Assembly: GCA_937876195.1 (NCBI GenBank)
Contig: CALEIK010000018.1
Coordinates: forward strand, 1-64,000
Length of the DNA stretch: 64,000 bases
Source: an uncultured Flavobacteriales bacterium
GTDB lineage: Bacteria; Bacteroidota; Bacteroidia; Flavobacteriales_D; Crocinitomicaceae
Reading direction: 5' to 3'
Positions 27,022 through 35,839 of the stretch are shown here, piece after piece (positions within the stretch are counted from its first letter, which is position 1; each line of letters opens with the position of its first letter). Under the pieces are notes generated by a model that worked only from the letters and a program-made list of their open reading frames with translations, was not told where the DNA came from and searched no databases. Both the position numbers and the translations under genes were made by a program.

Positions 27022-29628
27022 TTAGTTGATAGCACCAAATTTTTCAATTAGTGCTTCGTAAGCTTTAATTTTTTTGCGCGCTTGATCTGCGAGAACTACG
27101 TTGCCCTCTGTCTCATGCGTTGCTATTTCCTTGTTCAACGTATTGATAGAAGCCTGAAACTGCTCGACCAAGTACTTTACGTTTTGCGGAAGAAACATCT
27201 GCATGTAAAGACCACCTTCTTCATTCAACTTTTGGTACACACCATGTGCATTGTCAATCACACTTGGATCTTGACGTGTAAGAAATACGGTAAAGGAATT
27301 TAATAATCCCAATCGATCAAAACCTTGAACAGTACTTCCATTAAAGGCGTTCATAAAGAAATCCAATTTTTCGGCCTCACCATATCCTGCATATAACTGA
27401 CCTATCCCGCCTAACATTTTGGACGACTTTTCATTTTCAAGAGGCTTCGCCAACGCCATTGCTTCAGTTGGATTGATTTTACCATAATTTTTCAGCGCAG
27501 ATGAAACAACCGTATAAGAAGAGTCCTTCTGAATTCGATCAACGTAAATAGTTACCAATTCATCTTCAGAGAGTTCTTTCGCCAAAACACTAAGCGCTGT
27601 AGAACGTACGGAGGAATTAGGATCATTCTTAATCATGCCTTTAACAACTGCAAGACCTTTTTCAAGGTTCGCATCTTGAAGACGATTTACCTTTCCAACG
27701 GCCAAAAGACGAATGTTCCAAAAAGGATCTTTCAAGGCATCTAAGATCAGTTGTTGTCCAGCATCACCTTTGTGCTTTATTCCACCTAAAAACCCATCTC
27801 TTCGTGTTGCAAATCGTTCACCGTTGTAGAACTGAAAAAGAAGCTCTTCCGCTGTTTTGTCGTCTTTGATTTTCGCAAGCAACATTTGTTGATCGTCAAA
27901 ATGAATTCCTTTTAGACTTCCGCTCAAAGGAAATGAAAATTCTTGCTTGACTTTATCAATCACGACTTTATGGATATGCTTTCCATTATCGTCGAAAATT
28001 GCCATTTGCGTGTGGAGTTTGAAAATAGGATATTCTTCCAAGTCCTGTTTTTGTTCAACAGTAACAGTGACTGATTTACCATCCTCTGAAACGGCATGCC
28101 CAAATGTAAGCACAGGATGTCCGTTATCTAAATACCATTGATTAAAAAACCAATTCAAATCTTCACCAGTTGTTTCTTCAAACGCTAGACGCAAGTGGTG
28201 AAACTCTGCAGCCTTAAATTCGTTTTGTTTCAAGTAACGACTGATTGCTTCAAAAAAGGCCTCGTCACCAATGTAGTTACGCAACATGTGTAAAATTCGT
28301 CCTCCTTTGTTGTAAGAGTGACCGTCAAACATTTGTTCTTTGTCGTCATAGTCGAACCATACCAAGTTGTGGTGACCTTGTGCCTGAGCAGATTGATAAT
28401 AACCGTCTGCCTCTCCTTCTGCCTGATAGTCTGCTTCATCCAAGCCATATCTGTGCTCGTCCCATAGGTATTGCGAATAGTTCGCAAAGGATTCATTCAA
28501 GGTTAAATTTGACCAAGATTCAGCAGTGACTAAATCGCCAAACCAGTGGTGAAACAATTCATGTGCAATGGTAGATTGATCCGTTCCATCGAGTAATTCG
28601 CGTTTGTTTTTATAAACGAAATCGCCAAAAATAACAGCACCTGTATTTTCCATTGCTCCAGAAACGTAATCACGTACCACAATTTGGTGGTACTTGTCCC
28701 AAGGGTATTCAACACCAAGTTGCTCAGAAAAGAAACGGATCATTTCCGGCGTTTCACCAAAAATATCCTTTGCAAATTCCTCCCATTCTGGTTCTACATA
28801 GTAATTCACAGCCATCTTAGTCCCATCAGGGCGGGTATAGCTGTCCTCAACGACTTTAAATTCACCAATTCCCATCATAAACAGGTAAGGTGCATGTTGC
28901 AATTCTTGTTTCCAGTGATCAACGCGTTTACCGCCATCAATTTTTTTACTTGACATCAATTTTCCATTCGAGAGTGTGGTGTATTTGTCATCGACAGTGA
29001 TGAAAATTTCTTGTGATGTTTTTGCATTTGGTGAGTCAATCGTTGGGAACCATACAGAACTTGCCTCGGTTTCTCCTTGCGTCCAAATCTGAGGCATTTT
29101 GTTTTTATCCTCGCCAGTTGGGTTGATGAAGTAAAGACCTTTCGCCGATGAAATGGCAGCGCTTCCTTGTGCATCGACTTCTTCAGGACGTGCCTGGTAG
29201 CGAATAGACACTGTATAATTTTCTTTTTTCGTGAATTTTTTACCAAGGTGGATGCGTAAATAATCGTCTTTGTACGTGTAATTAAGCACTTCATTATTGC
29301 GCTTCACTTCATGAATGATCATTCCTTTCGCATCTAGAATCAAACTATCTGTTGAATAAAAATGCGGTTTCGCTGTAATGGTTGCAACGCCATTCATCTT
29401 AGATTCTTCCCAAATAAAATCCACTTCTAATTTTGTGTGAATGAGATCCGTCAGAATAGTTTCTGCCTCACGGTAAACCGGGCGCTCTTGAATTATTTCG
29501 GGTTGTTCAAAGGGCACTTCCTCGGTCTGTGTTGTTTCAACAACAACATCACTGTTGTTAGATCCTTTATGGCTTGTTCCACATCCAACGAAGGTGAACA
29601 GGGTGACTATGATTACAATATGCTTCAT
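27022..29628 (-). CDS. M1 family aminopeptidase lipoprotein
   Basis: 868 residues from ATG 29628, which opens a lipoprotein signal (lipobox VGCGTSHKG); the frame runs 87 codons further upstream with no signal and across the promoter of the neighbouring gene. The gluzincin site is complete: His356-Glu357-xx-His360 with Glu379 eighteen residues on (HELFHHWFGDL ... NLTLNESFA), and the substrate-binding GAMEN loop precedes it. The N-terminal beta domain and a long C-terminal HEAT-like helical region (about 590-868) match M1 enzymes. It should trim peptides in the periplasm or at the cell surface. Single gene ending at a terminator. Confidence 0.92.
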   Translation of the reverse strand: MKHIVIIVTLFTFVGCGTSHKGSNNSDVVVETTQTEEVPFEQPEIIQERPVYREAETILTDLIHTKLEVDFIWEESKMNGVATITAKPHFYSTDSLILDAKGMIIHEVKRNNEVLNYTYKDDYLRIHLGKKFTKKENYTVSIRYQARPEEVDAQGSAAISSAKGLYFINPTGEDKNKMPQIWTQGETEASSVWFPTIDSPNAKTSQEIFITVDDKYTTLSNGKLMSSKKIDGGKRVDHWKQELQHAPYLFMMGIGEFKVVEDSYTRPDGTKMAVNYYVEPEWEEFAKDIFGETPEMIRFFSEQLGVEYPWDKYHQIVVRDYVSGAMENTGAVIFGDFVYKNKRELLDGTDQSTIAHELFHHWFGDLVTAESWSNLTLNESFANYSQYLWDEHRYGLDEADYQAEGEADGYYQSAQAQGHHNLVWFDYDDKEQMFDGHSYNKGGRILHMLRNYIGDEAFFEAISRYLKQNEFKAAEFHHLRLAFEETTGEDLNWFFNQWYLDNGHPVLTFGHAVSEDGKSVTVTVEQKQDLEEYPIFKLHTQMAIFDDNGKHIHKVVIDKVKQEFSFPLSGSLKGIHFDDQQMLLAKIKDDKTAEELLFQFYNGERFATRRDGFLGGIKHKGDAGQQLILDALKDPFWNIRLLAVGKVNRLQDANLEKGLAVVKGMIKNDPNSSVRSTALSVLAKELSEDELVTIYVDRIQKDSSYTVVSSALKNYGKINPTEAMALAKPLENEKSSKMLGGIGQLYAGYGEAEKLDFFMNAFNGSTVQGFDRLGLLNSFTVFLTRQDPSVIDNAHGVYQKLNEEGGLYMQMFLPQNVKYLVEQFQASINTLNKEIATHETEGNVVLADQARKKIKAYEALIEKFGAIN

Positions 29629-29715
29629 TTTCTTAGCGAGTTTAATTAATGAACAAATCTGGTAAAATAATTTCAATTCTAGGCAGAATACTACAGCATT
29701 GGACTGTATTTCTAT

Positions 29716-29723
29716 TATTTTTG
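29716..29723 (+). promoter_or_regulatory. -7 box of the biotin carrier gene
   Basis: TATTTTTG matches TAnnTTTG exactly, 17 bp before ATG 29741. Confidence 0.6.
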
Positions 29724-29740
29724 TCTCAAATAGATGATGA

Positions 29741-30208
29741 ATGGCAAATCGAATTTGGAATATTGACGGAGAAGATGTTGTAGGAGCAGACGGAGCGGTA
29801 TTGCATTGGGAAGGAAATGGGTATTTTACACTCACGTACAACGGATCTACTTTTTTTGGTGAAATACTCGATGAACAAACAGAGAGCAATTATCTCAAAT
29901 TAAAATTGAATCATCGCGTATTTGAAATTCGCAAGAAAGGTGAGTTGGATGATTTGATTTCTGCGATGGGATTAGATATTCCAAAGATCAAAAAACTAAA
30001 GGAGCTTCAGGCGCCCATGCCAGGTCGCATCGTAAATATTGCCGTATCAGTTGGTCAAGAGTTAAACGTAGACGATGACATTTTATCATTGGAAGCAATG
30101 AAAATGGAAAATGTGCTAAAGGCCGAAGGAGTTGGTGTGGTGAAGAGCATTAACGTTGACACCAACGATGTGGTGGATAAAGGAACTGTTTTAATCGAAT
30201 TTGAATAA
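29741..30208 (+). CDS. Biotin carboxyl carrier domain protein
   Basis: 155 residues. The C-terminal half is a biotinyl domain with the EAMKMEN motif; Lys121 is the biotinylated residue. APMPGRIVNIAV and the GTVLIEFE end complete the fold. The N-terminal ~80 residues resemble the carrier subunit of Bacteroidota acyl-CoA (propionyl/acetyl-CoA) carboxylases. The carboxylase and carboxyltransferase subunits are not in the window, so the acyl-CoA substrate cannot be fixed. It is transcribed alone from its own -7 box. Confidence 0.9.
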   Translation: MANRIWNIDGEDVVGADGAVLHWEGNGYFTLTYNGSTFFGEILDEQTESNYLKLKLNHRVFEIRKKGELDDLISAMGLDIPKIKKLKELQAPMPGRIVNIAVSVGQELNVDDDILSLEAMKMENVLKAEGVGVVKSINVDTNDVVDKGTVLIEFE

Positions 30209-30212
30209 TAGC

Positions 30213-30410
30213 TTATTTTACCAACTTTGCCTCAAAAGCCCGCTTAATGATTGACGGGTATTTTGCTCCAAATTCTGTAATGCACCATTCTTGAAACTTT
30301 CTTATTTCTTCGGCGTCAGTAATCCACTTCAGCCCCTTGTGCAATTCTTTTTGAAATAATTGAGCGTCGAAGCTCACTCCACGTAGAATTTTTTTTGTTA
30401 AATCTAACAT
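30213..30410 (-). CDS. Small conserved helical protein
   Basis: 65 residues, no signal peptide, rich in Lys, Glu and aromatic residues (FDAQLFQKELHKGLKWI, EIRKFQEWCITEF). It resembles a short uncharacterised protein I recall from other Bacteroidota, which supports a real gene despite the length; function unknown. It is convergent with the biotin carrier gene (4 bp apart) and has no clear terminator. Confidence 0.6.
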   Translation of the reverse strand: MLDLTKKILRGVSFDAQLFQKELHKGLKWITDAEEIRKFQEWCITEFGAKYPSIIKRAFEAKLVK

Positions 30411-30499
30411 AGCTTTTATGGTTTGAAGTTGTGATTTTTTCTTTCAACGATGAATATAGCAAAAATATTTTAGAGAGATAATTTTACAATTCGTTAAAA

Positions 30500-30535
30500 A
30501 AACAAAAAAGCCTGTCAATCGTAGATGAACAGGCT
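30500..30535 (-). terminator. Terminator of the TlpA-DUF6029-Omp28 operon
   Basis: AGCCTGT (30509-30515) pairs with ACAGGCT (30529-30535). On the minus strand it is followed by TTTTTTGTTTTTTT. Confidence 0.85.
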
Positions 30536-30557
30536 GAAAAGAAACTTATCAACAACA

Positions 30558-31505
30558 CTACTCAAGTTGTTGTTTAATAACATGATAGATCTCTTCGGTC
30601 ACCGCGTCGCGCACATAAATTAAGAAGTGTACGTTTTCGTAATTATAGTTAGACGGCAAAGCGTAACTATAGTTGAAATAGTACTTCTCATCGATCAATT
30701 GCTCGTCAGTGAGCTTCATTCCTTGCCATTCACTATCGATACAATCGTGCATGACATTCTTGTGTACATAATTATCGTTTGTGCTACCATCAGGCATTTT
30801 TTGCTTTGCAACCAAAGAGTCTTCTATGAGATATACCACAGCGTACAAATCATTTGTAATTGATGCGTCCAAAACATCAATCTCTGTATGTAAAAACACG
30901 CCTCGTGTTGACGGGTAATAATTAGCGTGAGATTGCATGTTTACCTTGAGTGGTTGCGAGAGTGCGCTCACGACTCCAGACCTCCAATTAGTAGGATTCA
31001 AAGTATGTTGTCCTCCACTCAAAACATGACTTACACTTCCCCGTGGGTTTCCAAAAAATTCAGAACCGGGCATGGTGCCAAAATGGATTCCAATGTCAAG
31101 GCCATCTGGATTGGTCCAGTCAATCGGATATTCGGCATCGGTGGATTGAAATCCTCCGATACCATTAGGACCAGTATGAATGGCTGCCACATAAACTCGA
31201 TCTGGATAATCGTCGTGTAACAAATCAGCCGTGTCAGCAGCAGGTGGACAGTACGTGCACTTGTGTCCTGTAAAATCTTCAATCAATATATTCCGTTGTG
31301 TATTTGCATTTTCCGAAAATACAGGCCACTCATTGGCTTGATAGTCCGACCAAGATCCTGGGTAAAGTGTTGTATCTAAATTGGTTTCGATGCCAACCGG
31401 AGGGACAGGAGGATCGGGGTTGTTGATTTCATCAAAAGATCCCTTTTTACAAGAAGAGAAGCCAATGAGTGCAGCTAAACCAAAAAATAAACTTTTTTTC
31501 ATCAT
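30558..31505 (-). CDS. Omp28-family lipoprotein, copy B
   Basis: 315 residues with a lipoprotein signal (lipobox GFSSCKKG, Cys19). An Omp28-related thioredoxin-like domain starts at IEDFTGHKCTYCPP with a CxxC pair (Cys83, Cys86), so a disulfide exchange or peptide-binding role at the surface is possible. It is a tandem duplicate of the gene at 31543: the proteins are alike over their whole length, and the last 131 bp are identical in DNA. A proline-rich linker (PDPPVPPV) after the lipobox is unique to this copy. It is the last gene of the operon and ends at a terminator. Confidence 0.85.
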   Translation of the reverse strand: MMKKSLFFGLAALIGFSSCKKGSFDEINNPDPPVPPVGIETNLDTTLYPGSWSDYQANEWPVFSENANTQRNILIEDFTGHKCTYCPPAADTADLLHDDYPDRVYVAAIHTGPNGIGGFQSTDAEYPIDWTNPDGLDIGIHFGTMPGSEFFGNPRGSVSHVLSGGQHTLNPTNWRSGVVSALSQPLKVNMQSHANYYPSTRGVFLHTEIDVLDASITNDLYAVVYLIEDSLVAKQKMPDGSTNDNYVHKNVMHDCIDSEWQGMKLTDEQLIDEKYYFNYSYALPSNYNYENVHFLIYVRDAVTEEIYHVIKQQLE

Positions 31506-31542
31506 ACTTCAAAAGTAACAATTTTGGGTAAAAGAAGTTGTT

Positions 31543-32460
31543 CTACTCAAGTTGTTGTTTAATAACATGATAGATCTCTTCGGTCACCGCGTCGCGCACA
31601 TAAATTAAGAAGTGTACGTTTTCGTAATTATAGTTAGACGGCAAAGCGTAACTATAGTTGAAATAGTACTTTCCATCGATCAATTGTTCGTCGGTGAGCT
31701 TCATTCCTTTCCAACCACTGTTGACACAATCATGCATAACGTCTCGGTGTACGTAATTATAGTTGGGGTTGCTGTCAGGCATCTTTTGCTTCGCGACCAA
31801 AGAGTCTTCAATGAGGTAGACCACAGTGTACAAATCATTTGTAATTGATGCGTCCAAAAGATCAATCTCTGTATGTAAAAACACGCCTCGTGTTGAGGGG
31901 TAATAATTTGCATGTGATTGAATGTTGACTTTTAACGGTTGAGGGAGTGCGCTCACCACGGCAGAGCGCCAATCGACTGGATGCAAGGTGTGTTGGTCTC
32001 CAGATAAAAGACGACTTACAGTTCCCCGAGGATTTCCCGAAAAGTCGGAACCTGGCATGTTGCCAAAGTGGATACCAATGTCAAGACCATCTGGATTGGT
32101 CCAGTCAATTGGATATTCGGCATCGGGGGATTGAAATCCTCCCATACCTGTGGGACCAGAGTGAATTGCTGCTACATAAACGCGCCCGGGATAATTATCG
32201 TGTAGCAAATCAGCCGTGTCAGCAGCTGGGGGACAGTAAGTGCACTTGTGTCCTGTAAAATCTTCAATCAATATATTCCGCTGTGCATTTGCATTTACCG
32301 AAAACACAGGCCACTCGTTCGCTTGATAATCCGACCAAACCCCTGGATAAAGCGTCGTGTCCAAATCAGTTACAATTCCTACTGGGTAGGGATTATCAAT
32401 TTTATCGCAGGAAGAAAATCCGATGAGTGCAATTAAACTAAAAAATAAGATCCTTTTCAT
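31543..32460 (-). CDS. Omp28-family lipoprotein, copy A
   Basis: 305 residues from ATG 32460, which opens the lipoprotein signal (lipobox GFSSCDK, Cys18); this start lies 2 bp after the DUF6029 stop. The CxxC is Cys73/Cys76 in the same FTGHKCTYCPP motif as copy B. Both copies carry conserved stretches such as IDWTNPDGLDIGIHFG and YYPSTRGVFLHTEID. With TlpA upstream it forms a set of extracytoplasmic thiol proteins, suggesting a shared redox function (inference). 37 bp separate it from copy B. Confidence 0.86.
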   Translation of the reverse strand: MKRILFFSLIALIGFSSCDKIDNPYPVGIVTDLDTTLYPGVWSDYQANEWPVFSVNANAQRNILIEDFTGHKCTYCPPAADTADLLHDNYPGRVYVAAIHSGPTGMGGFQSPDAEYPIDWTNPDGLDIGIHFGNMPGSDFSGNPRGTVSRLLSGDQHTLHPVDWRSAVVSALPQPLKVNIQSHANYYPSTRGVFLHTEIDLLDASITNDLYTVVYLIEDSLVAKQKMPDSNPNYNYVHRDVMHDCVNSGWKGMKLTDEQLIDGKYYFNYSYALPSNYNYENVHFLIYVRDAVTEEIYHVIKQQLE

Positions 32461-32462
32461 AG

Positions 32463-34163
32463 TTAGAAACTTTGAGTAAATGAGAGTGTTAAACCATTTG
32501 ATGCTGGCACAAAGCGGCATATTCCGCCAACGCAGAACAATCCTTCCCGCTGTCTCCCGTAACCAACAGTTATACGTGTAGCTTCACGGATGTAACCCAT
32601 GGATACATATGCATAATGCAAGCGGAGTTCACTTTTGGGATTGCCATAATTGTATTGATCCATGATGCTGAAAAACCAGTTTGGGGACACGTTGTATTCA
32701 ATGATTAGAGTTGCCCAGTCGCCTTTATCGTTAGTTACCGTTTCGAATATGCCCGGTGATGTTTCACGCTCCACATCATTGATAAACAGCCCTTGCAATT
32801 CAGCGCGCAAAGAGTGCTTCCTATTGATTTTGTATCCCGCCTCTATCACTCCAATATGCGTTTGAAGTATGCCTTGCGCATCTCCTGTGACTTTTGCCAC
32901 ATCGTTGTTTAGGGTAATATTGAAATAACTCAAATTCAAATTAAAGCTTTTAGAAAACTTCTTGTTTATACTTACGTTGATGTCTCTCCACAACAAACTG
33001 TCGCTTTGATCAAACACCCGTCCTTCATACATAACGCGTGAAGAGTCCAAAGGGTTGACATTTTCCGTATGTTGCATTGGTCGATAGGCGGTAGAAAAAT
33101 TGGCGTTGATAGAAGTTCCGTACTTCCCTCCTAATTTGGACCCCTTTTTAATTGTGTACAGCACTTCAGCTTGATAAGCGATTTCTCCTACCGGTTGAGT
33201 AGCATACGGATAAATGGAAGCCACCAAATTATAAGTGTGGGTTTTGTTCATTGCGGGCAAATAGTTGATGAACGCATCCGTCAGTTGTTTTGTTCGATCC
33301 GATCGATAGCTCATGTTATCAACAGATTTCGCCGAAAGAATAATTCCAAGTCCTTTTTGAGAAAAGCCGAAATTAATCAAGGCAGCGTGTCCATAATTAT
33401 AGATGTAATTATTATCTACGGAAGGGTCTTGTCCTTTGATAATATACTCTCCATCCAATGTAAATTTCCCATAGCGCAATTTTGCTCTACCACCGTATAG
33501 TCCTACGTTTTCTGGTAAAATCAGTGCATCTTCGTCATCGGCTTGATATTTACTTACAAACGACCCGCCGATTGTCACATCGAGTTTTTTGTCATTGAGT
33601 TTTTTAAATGCGGAATTGAAGTTAAATTCTCCATCCAAACCACGGACAATTCCATCGGAATGAATAATTTGTCCTTTTTCAAAGGATAGGCGTTGATAAC
33701 CATAAACTCCTTTTATGGTAAAACCCTTCATCGGTCGGACAATCAACCGAACACCGTCCAAGAAGTTGTCATATCCCAATGCTCTGTCCTCGTAAACACG
33801 AAACGCCATTCCAGATCCAAACTGCTCATAAAAAGAACCCAAGGTGACATCCACAAAATCATTTTCATAACCAATGTAGCGCATCCCAATCCCCGTTCCA
33901 TCAAAGCGATTTGGATATCCTTGAATTCGCGGTAAGTACGACTCAACGCGCATTCCAGCCTTAAAGTTTTTGTACGTAATGAACGTATTCATATAGGTGT
34001 TCAACAGTCCCTTTTCCGGAGGCTGACCAGCACTAATTAATGAATCTTCGTTGAGGTACTGAAAAATACTCTCGATGTTTCCGGTAATATTTAGACCTTG
34101 TATTTGACTTTTTCCTGCTAGAAAGATGAAGCAAGTCAAACCAATTAGAAGCAATTTTTTCAT
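32463..34163 (-). CDS. DUF6029 family outer-membrane barrel protein
   Basis: 566 residues with a signal peptide (LTCFIFLAGKSQ). Alternating hydrophobic residues and a C-terminal aromatic (TQSF) indicate an outer-membrane beta-barrel. The N-terminus (ITGNIESIFQYLNEDSLI, GLLNTYMN) and the GIGMRYIGYENDFVDVTLG stretch fit DUF6029, which I recall occurring beside TlpA and Omp28 genes in Bacteroidota. Function unknown; a partner or anchor for the Omp28 lipoproteins is a reasonable guess. It is 28 bp after TlpA and 2 bp before Omp28 copy A, so the three are coupled. Confidence 0.82.
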   Translation of the reverse strand: MKKLLLIGLTCFIFLAGKSQIQGLNITGNIESIFQYLNEDSLISAGQPPEKGLLNTYMNTFITYKNFKAGMRVESYLPRIQGYPNRFDGTGIGMRYIGYENDFVDVTLGSFYEQFGSGMAFRVYEDRALGYDNFLDGVRLIVRPMKGFTIKGVYGYQRLSFEKGQIIHSDGIVRGLDGEFNFNSAFKKLNDKKLDVTIGGSFVSKYQADDEDALILPENVGLYGGRAKLRYGKFTLDGEYIIKGQDPSVDNNYIYNYGHAALINFGFSQKGLGIILSAKSVDNMSYRSDRTKQLTDAFINYLPAMNKTHTYNLVASIYPYATQPVGEIAYQAEVLYTIKKGSKLGGKYGTSINANFSTAYRPMQHTENVNPLDSSRVMYEGRVFDQSDSLLWRDINVSINKKFSKSFNLNLSYFNITLNNDVAKVTGDAQGILQTHIGVIEAGYKINRKHSLRAELQGLFINDVERETSPGIFETVTNDKGDWATLIIEYNVSPNWFFSIMDQYNYGNPKSELRLHYAYVSMGYIREATRITVGYGRQREGLFCVGGICRFVPASNGLTLSFTQSF

Positions 34164-34191
34164 AGAAGTTTAGTGTGAGCGTATTGTTTAG

Positions 34192-34698
34192 CTACTTTAC
34201 CAGTTTCAGAATTTCTTCGTACAAAGTTTCTTCATCACCTGGTGCGTAATTGTTGTGCGAGTATACAATATTTCCTTCTTTATCTAACAAAAAGGTGTGC
34301 GGAACATTATTTACACCCATCGCACGCTTAAAATCGCCATTGGTATCCATGAGCACTAAATATTCCCAGCCCTTACCGTTCACATACATAGGAACAGAGT
34401 TCTTCGTTTTTTCATCGTCAATGGTAACTGCAACTAAATTTACACCTGTTTCTTCTTGCCAATCGGTGTATAAGTCATGAATAGTATTTAATTCACGTTT
34501 GCAAGGAGAACACCATGTTGCCCAGAAACTGATAACCACAGGCCCATCAAATCCTAATTCAGCGGTGTTCACGGCATTCCCTTCCATGTCCTTTAATTGG
34601 ACGGAAGCCACTTTTTTATCGAACAATTGATGCTCTTCCTGAGCGTATGAACCAAAAGTAAAGGTGATGCCTAAAAGAAAAATTGCAATTTTTGTCAT
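34192..34698 (-). CDS. TlpA-like periplasmic thioredoxin
   Basis: 168 residues with a signal peptide (FGSYAQ). The redox motif is WCSPC (Cys63, Cys66) in FWATWCSPCKREL, and the cis-proline loop is NNVPHTFLLD. It acts as an extracytoplasmic thiol-disulfide oxidoreductase, most likely a reductase of the TlpA/ResA kind, and may serve the CxxC-containing Omp28 lipoproteins encoded downstream. It is the first gene of the operon, with a consensus -7 box at 34755-34762. Confidence 0.9.
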   Translation of the reverse strand: MTKIAIFLLGITFTFGSYAQEEHQLFDKKVASVQLKDMEGNAVNTAELGFDGPVVISFWATWCSPCKRELNTIHDLYTDWQEETGVNLVAVTIDDEKTKNSVPMYVNGKGWEYLVLMDTNGDFKRAMGVNNVPHTFLLDKEGNIVYSHNNYAPGDEETLYEEILKLVK

Positions 34699-34754
34699 AA
34701 CAGTATTTTATTTTAAAATTTCTGGCCAGTGTGTTTCAAAAACAATGCCGTGCT

Positions 34755-34762
34755 CAAAAATA
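34755..34762 (-). promoter_or_regulatory. -7 box of the TlpA operon
   Basis: Reads TATTTTTG on the minus strand, an exact TAnnTTTG match, giving a leader of roughly 50 bases to the TlpA ATG at 34698. Confidence 0.5.
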
Positions 34763-34952
34763 CATCATTTTAAACGCTTTGAGTCGAATAGATTAAACAC
34801 AACTCTTGAATTCCTACACTTAATAATGTGCTCAAAACTCATCCATACATCCCCTAGGTACAACTGAAAGGAAGGTTTTTCCGTTTAAATCTTAAAGATT
34901 CTTAAATTGGTGTGATTATTGAAAGCATGCTAATTGTAAACCTTTTATTTCC

Positions 34953-34960
34953 TATATTTG
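34953..34960 (+). promoter_or_regulatory. -7 box of the 34987 T9SS gene
   Basis: TATATTTG is an exact TAnnTTTG match. A TTG at 34934-34936, 16 bp upstream, can serve as the -33 element. The ATG is 26 bp downstream. Confidence 0.7.
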
Positions 34961-34986
34961 TTAGGAAGCGAATAAATACAATGCAT

Positions 34987-35709
34987 ATGAAAAGAATTAT
35001 ACTCTCTTTATTTTCCTTAACACTGATTGCTGCGGTTGCAAATGCACAAGCGATTACAATCAATGTTGATGGAACCCCAACAGACATTTCTGGGACTGAG
35101 CACCATGAAGTTATAGTAGCTGCCGGCTCGGATCAACACCTTGTGGATTTTATAGTGACCAACAACACAGGTTCTACACAAAGCCTTAGAATTACTAGAA
35201 GCCATATAGATTTGGCTCCAGGATGGTCAGATTATTTCTGCTGGGGAGCAGATGCACTGACTGGAACTTGTTATCCTGTATATGCTCAATCAGTTTGGAC
35301 GGGTGGTTCTGTATCAATAGACAATGGAAATGAAGGATTGCTTCAAACATATATCAATGCACCGGACGCTGGTACATCTACTATTCGCTATTATGTCAAC
35401 GATGGCTCAACATTCTTGGACTCAGTGGATGTAGTATATACTTTTGCAGCCAGCATTCAAGAGAACCCGTCGTTGTTGCTTAATGTTTCTCCAAATCCTG
35501 CAAATAATGTGTTAAACATTAACATGACAGGAGTTAATAAGGCAGACGTGAAGATTGTAGATGTTCTTGGAAATATTGTTTTCAATGAAACAGTTGCAGA
35601 AACGACGAAAAAAGTGGATGTTTCTAAATTCAGAAATGGGATTTATTTCGTTACCGTTGATGCGGAAGGAGTAAAGCCAACCACACGAAAATTAATTATC
35701 CGTCATTAA
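34987..35709 (+). CDS. T9SS type A sorting-domain protein
   Basis: 240 residues from ATG 34987, which opens a clean signal peptide (MKRIILSLFSLTLIAAVANAQ). A central beta-sandwich-like region (about 25-155, TNNTGSTQSLRITRSHIDL, WSDYFCWGADALTGTCYP) carries a likely disulfide pair. The C-terminal ~75 residues are a type A T9SS sorting domain (LLLNVSPNPANNVLNINM ... GIYFVTVDAEGVKPTTRKLIIRH), directing secretion and surface attachment by the type IX system. The passenger function is unknown. Single gene between its own promoter and a terminator. Confidence 0.85.
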   Translation: MKRIILSLFSLTLIAAVANAQAITINVDGTPTDISGTEHHEVIVAAGSDQHLVDFIVTNNTGSTQSLRITRSHIDLAPGWSDYFCWGADALTGTCYPVYAQSVWTGGSVSIDNGNEGLLQTYINAPDAGTSTIRYYVNDGSTFLDSVDVVYTFAASIQENPSLLLNVSPNPANNVLNINMTGVNKADVKIVDVLGNIVFNETVAETTKKVDVSKFRNGIYFVTVDAEGVKPTTRKLIIRH

Positions 35710-35733
35710 GACAGACAATTCATAATAGATTAG

Positions 35734-35768
35734 AAGACCGTTTACATAAAGTAAGCGGTCTTTTTTTT
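35734..35768 (+). terminator. Rho-independent terminator
   Basis: AAGACCGTTTAC pairs with GTAAGCGGTCTT (one G-U pair) around a 5-base loop, followed by an unbroken run of T. Confidence 0.92.
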
Positions 35769-35839
35769 GTGGTTGAAGTACAGAAACTCCTTCAAAGAAT
35801 TCATACTTTAGCAATTGAATATGTTGATGGGATAATTCC

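Noticed and set aside
29629..29889. Longer M1 aminopeptidase start at 29889
   Set aside because: The extra 87 residues cross the divergent promoter and biotin-carrier start, and hide a clear lipoprotein signal at 29628.
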